Shown here: positions 4,629 through 5,486 of the stretch, piece by piece
How the letters are laid out: every line of letters starts with the position of its first letter
Position numbering within the stretch: position 1 is the first letter of the stretch
Assembly: GCA_016763135.1 (NCBI GenBank)
Contig: JAESUI010000278.1
Coordinates: 1-5,486 of the forward strand
Direction: 5' to 3'
Length of the DNA: 5,486 nt
From: Flavobacteriales bacterium
GTDB taxonomy: Bacteria > Bacteroidota > Bacteroidia > Flavobacteriales_E > Vicingaceae
Notes under the pieces: generated by a model
What the model was told of the DNA's origin: nothing
The model's input: the letters and a program-made list of their open reading frames with translations, nothing else
The model's database searches: none
Translations under genes and position numbers: made by a program

Positions 4629-5486
4629 ATGAACTCTTTTTTTTCCATTCTCAAGCAACATTTGTTTTTCAACACTTTTCTTTGCATTCTTATCATTTTA
4701 TCTTCATGTAAAAAAGAAGACTATATAGAACCTACAAAAAGTAATACAATCACAAATGAAACTGCTAGAAAACCTGCCCCCATATTTCTTACCTCCAAAT
4801 TTTCCATATGTAATTCGGGTACATACACTAATAGCCCTGTTGGAGGAGGTAGCGGTTATACTGACATAGTAAGTAAAAGCAGTTGTAATGTTATAATAAC
4901 TTCAGCACTTCAATTTAAAACTGTACTTGATAGTATACTTCCAAACAATACGACACTTACAAAAATATGGATAGAAAATGTCATTGATTTATTTTCTGTA
5001 TATAGTTCATTTCCTATTGTTTTACCAAGTAATATTTGGCTCGTTGGAGCTAGAGGTAGCTTAGGTAGTTCTGGGGCTAAAATATCTTACCCTTATCATA
5101 CTGGTAGCTTTGCATTTTATATTACAAAAGATAATGTTAGAATTACTGGTCTTCGATTAGAAGGACCTTATGGCGGTTCTGGAGGTCAATCTACTACCGA
5201 TAGAGGAATTATTATCAAAAATAATAGCGATCATATTAATATTGATAATTGTGAACTTTACAACTGGACTAAAGCTGCAATTGAAGTTAACCAAAGCAAT
5301 ATTACTAACATAGCAAATATGTCTCTTGATATAAATATACACCACAACTATATCCACAATAACAACACTGCTTCATTTGGATATGGAGTTGTTATAAAGA
5401 GAGGATGGGCAAATATTTCTAAAAATAAATTTGAAAGTAATAGACATGATATTGCTGGGGATGGAGATTTGTTAAGCGGATATGAA
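4629..5486 (+). CDS. Lipoprotein with right-handed beta-helix-like domain, C-terminus beyond window
   Basis: An uninterrupted reading frame of 286 codons, open at the right edge. It starts MNSFFSILKQ, followed by a hydrophobic segment (about 12-24) and the lipobox LSSC with Cys27, so a signal peptidase II lipoprotein is predicted. The mature start CKKED resembles the acidic lipoprotein surface-export signal described in Bacteroidota, suggesting an outer-membrane, outward-facing location. The body is rich in Asn, Ser, Thr, Ile and Gly. It shows rung-like repeats typical of right-handed parallel beta helices: NVRITGLRLEGP (169-180), RGIIIKNNSDHINIDNCEL (about 192-210), INIHHNYIHNNN (about 235-246), GYGVVIKRGWANISKNKFESN and RHDIAGDG (272-279). 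Such folds occur in polysaccharide lyases, glycoside hydrolases and adhesins. No catalytic set can be assigned here because the domain is incomplete. Cys61 and Cys86 could pair as a disulfide. The ATG at 4629 is preceded by an A-rich leader without a Shine-Dalgarno site. The gene is divergent from rpmE2. The function is unknown. Confidence 0.8.
   Translation, partial: MNSFFSILKQHLFFNTFLCILIILSSCKKEDYIEPTKSNTITNETARKPAPIFLTSKFSICNSGTYTNSPVGGGSGYTDIVSKSSCNVIITSALQFKTVLDSILPNNTTLTKIWIENVIDLFSVYSSFPIVLPSNIWLVGARGSLGSSGAKISYPYHTGSFAFYITKDNVRITGLRLEGPYGGSGGQSTTDRGIIIKNNSDHINIDNCELYNWTKAAIEVNQSNITNIANMSLDINIHHNYIHNNNTASFGYGVVIKRGWANISKNKFESNRHDIAGDGDLLSGYE

Noticed and set aside
5157..5357. Open frame of 66 codons on the minus strand
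   Set aside because: It is antisense to the beta-helix lipoprotein, whose frame is uninterrupted from a good signal peptide onward. The minus-strand translation is Ile/Val-rich low-complexity sequence.
1..5486. Mobile element, CRISPR array, tRNA or rRNA, defence system
   Set aside because: I looked for transposase-like frames, direct-repeat arrays with spacers, cloverleaf-like stems and defence-type proteins on both strands and saw none.

Overview
The window is AT-rich DNA that looks like a chromosomal segment from a member of the Bacteroidota, most likely order Flavobacteriales. Four things support this: Lon and the GlmU-like protein match Bacteroidota family versions, L31 is the cysteine-free type B form next to that GlmU-like gene, starts lack Shine-Dalgarno sites and sit behind A/T-rich leaders, and three intergenic regions carry the Bacteroidota -7 promoter element TAnnTTTG. 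I cannot name a genus.

Layout. Four genes lie on the minus strand and read right to left: rpmE2 (ribosomal protein L31 type B), a GlmU-family sugar nucleotidyltransferase/acetyltransferase, lon (ATP-dependent protease), and the first 40 codons of dnaN (DNA polymerase III sliding clamp), cut by the left edge. At about 4.4-4.6 kb the strand switches. A divergent gene on the plus strand encodes a lipoprotein with a right-handed beta-helix-like body. It is cut by the right edge after 286 codons.

Regulation. rpmE2 ends in a strong intrinsic terminator (4094-4128), so the GlmU-like gene probably has its own promoter. The gap between them also holds two more hairpins of unknown role. The 144-bp gap upstream of lon holds two adjacent perfect dyads (11 and 13 bp), a sigma-54-like -24/-12 sequence with correct spacing, and a weak housekeeping-type promoter. 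A further perfect TAnnTTTG lies inside the annotated start of lon, which leaves both the lon start codon and the lon promoter open. dnaN, rpmE2 and the lipoprotein gene each have a TAnnTTTG element.

How the genes relate. These are mostly housekeeping functions: translation, cell-envelope precursor synthesis, protein quality control and replication. They are probably separate transcription units rather than one pathway. The unusual parts are the regulatory region of lon and the uncharacterised surface-type lipoprotein. I see no mobile element, CRISPR array, RNA gene or defence system. No stretch longer than 300 bp lacks a gene.
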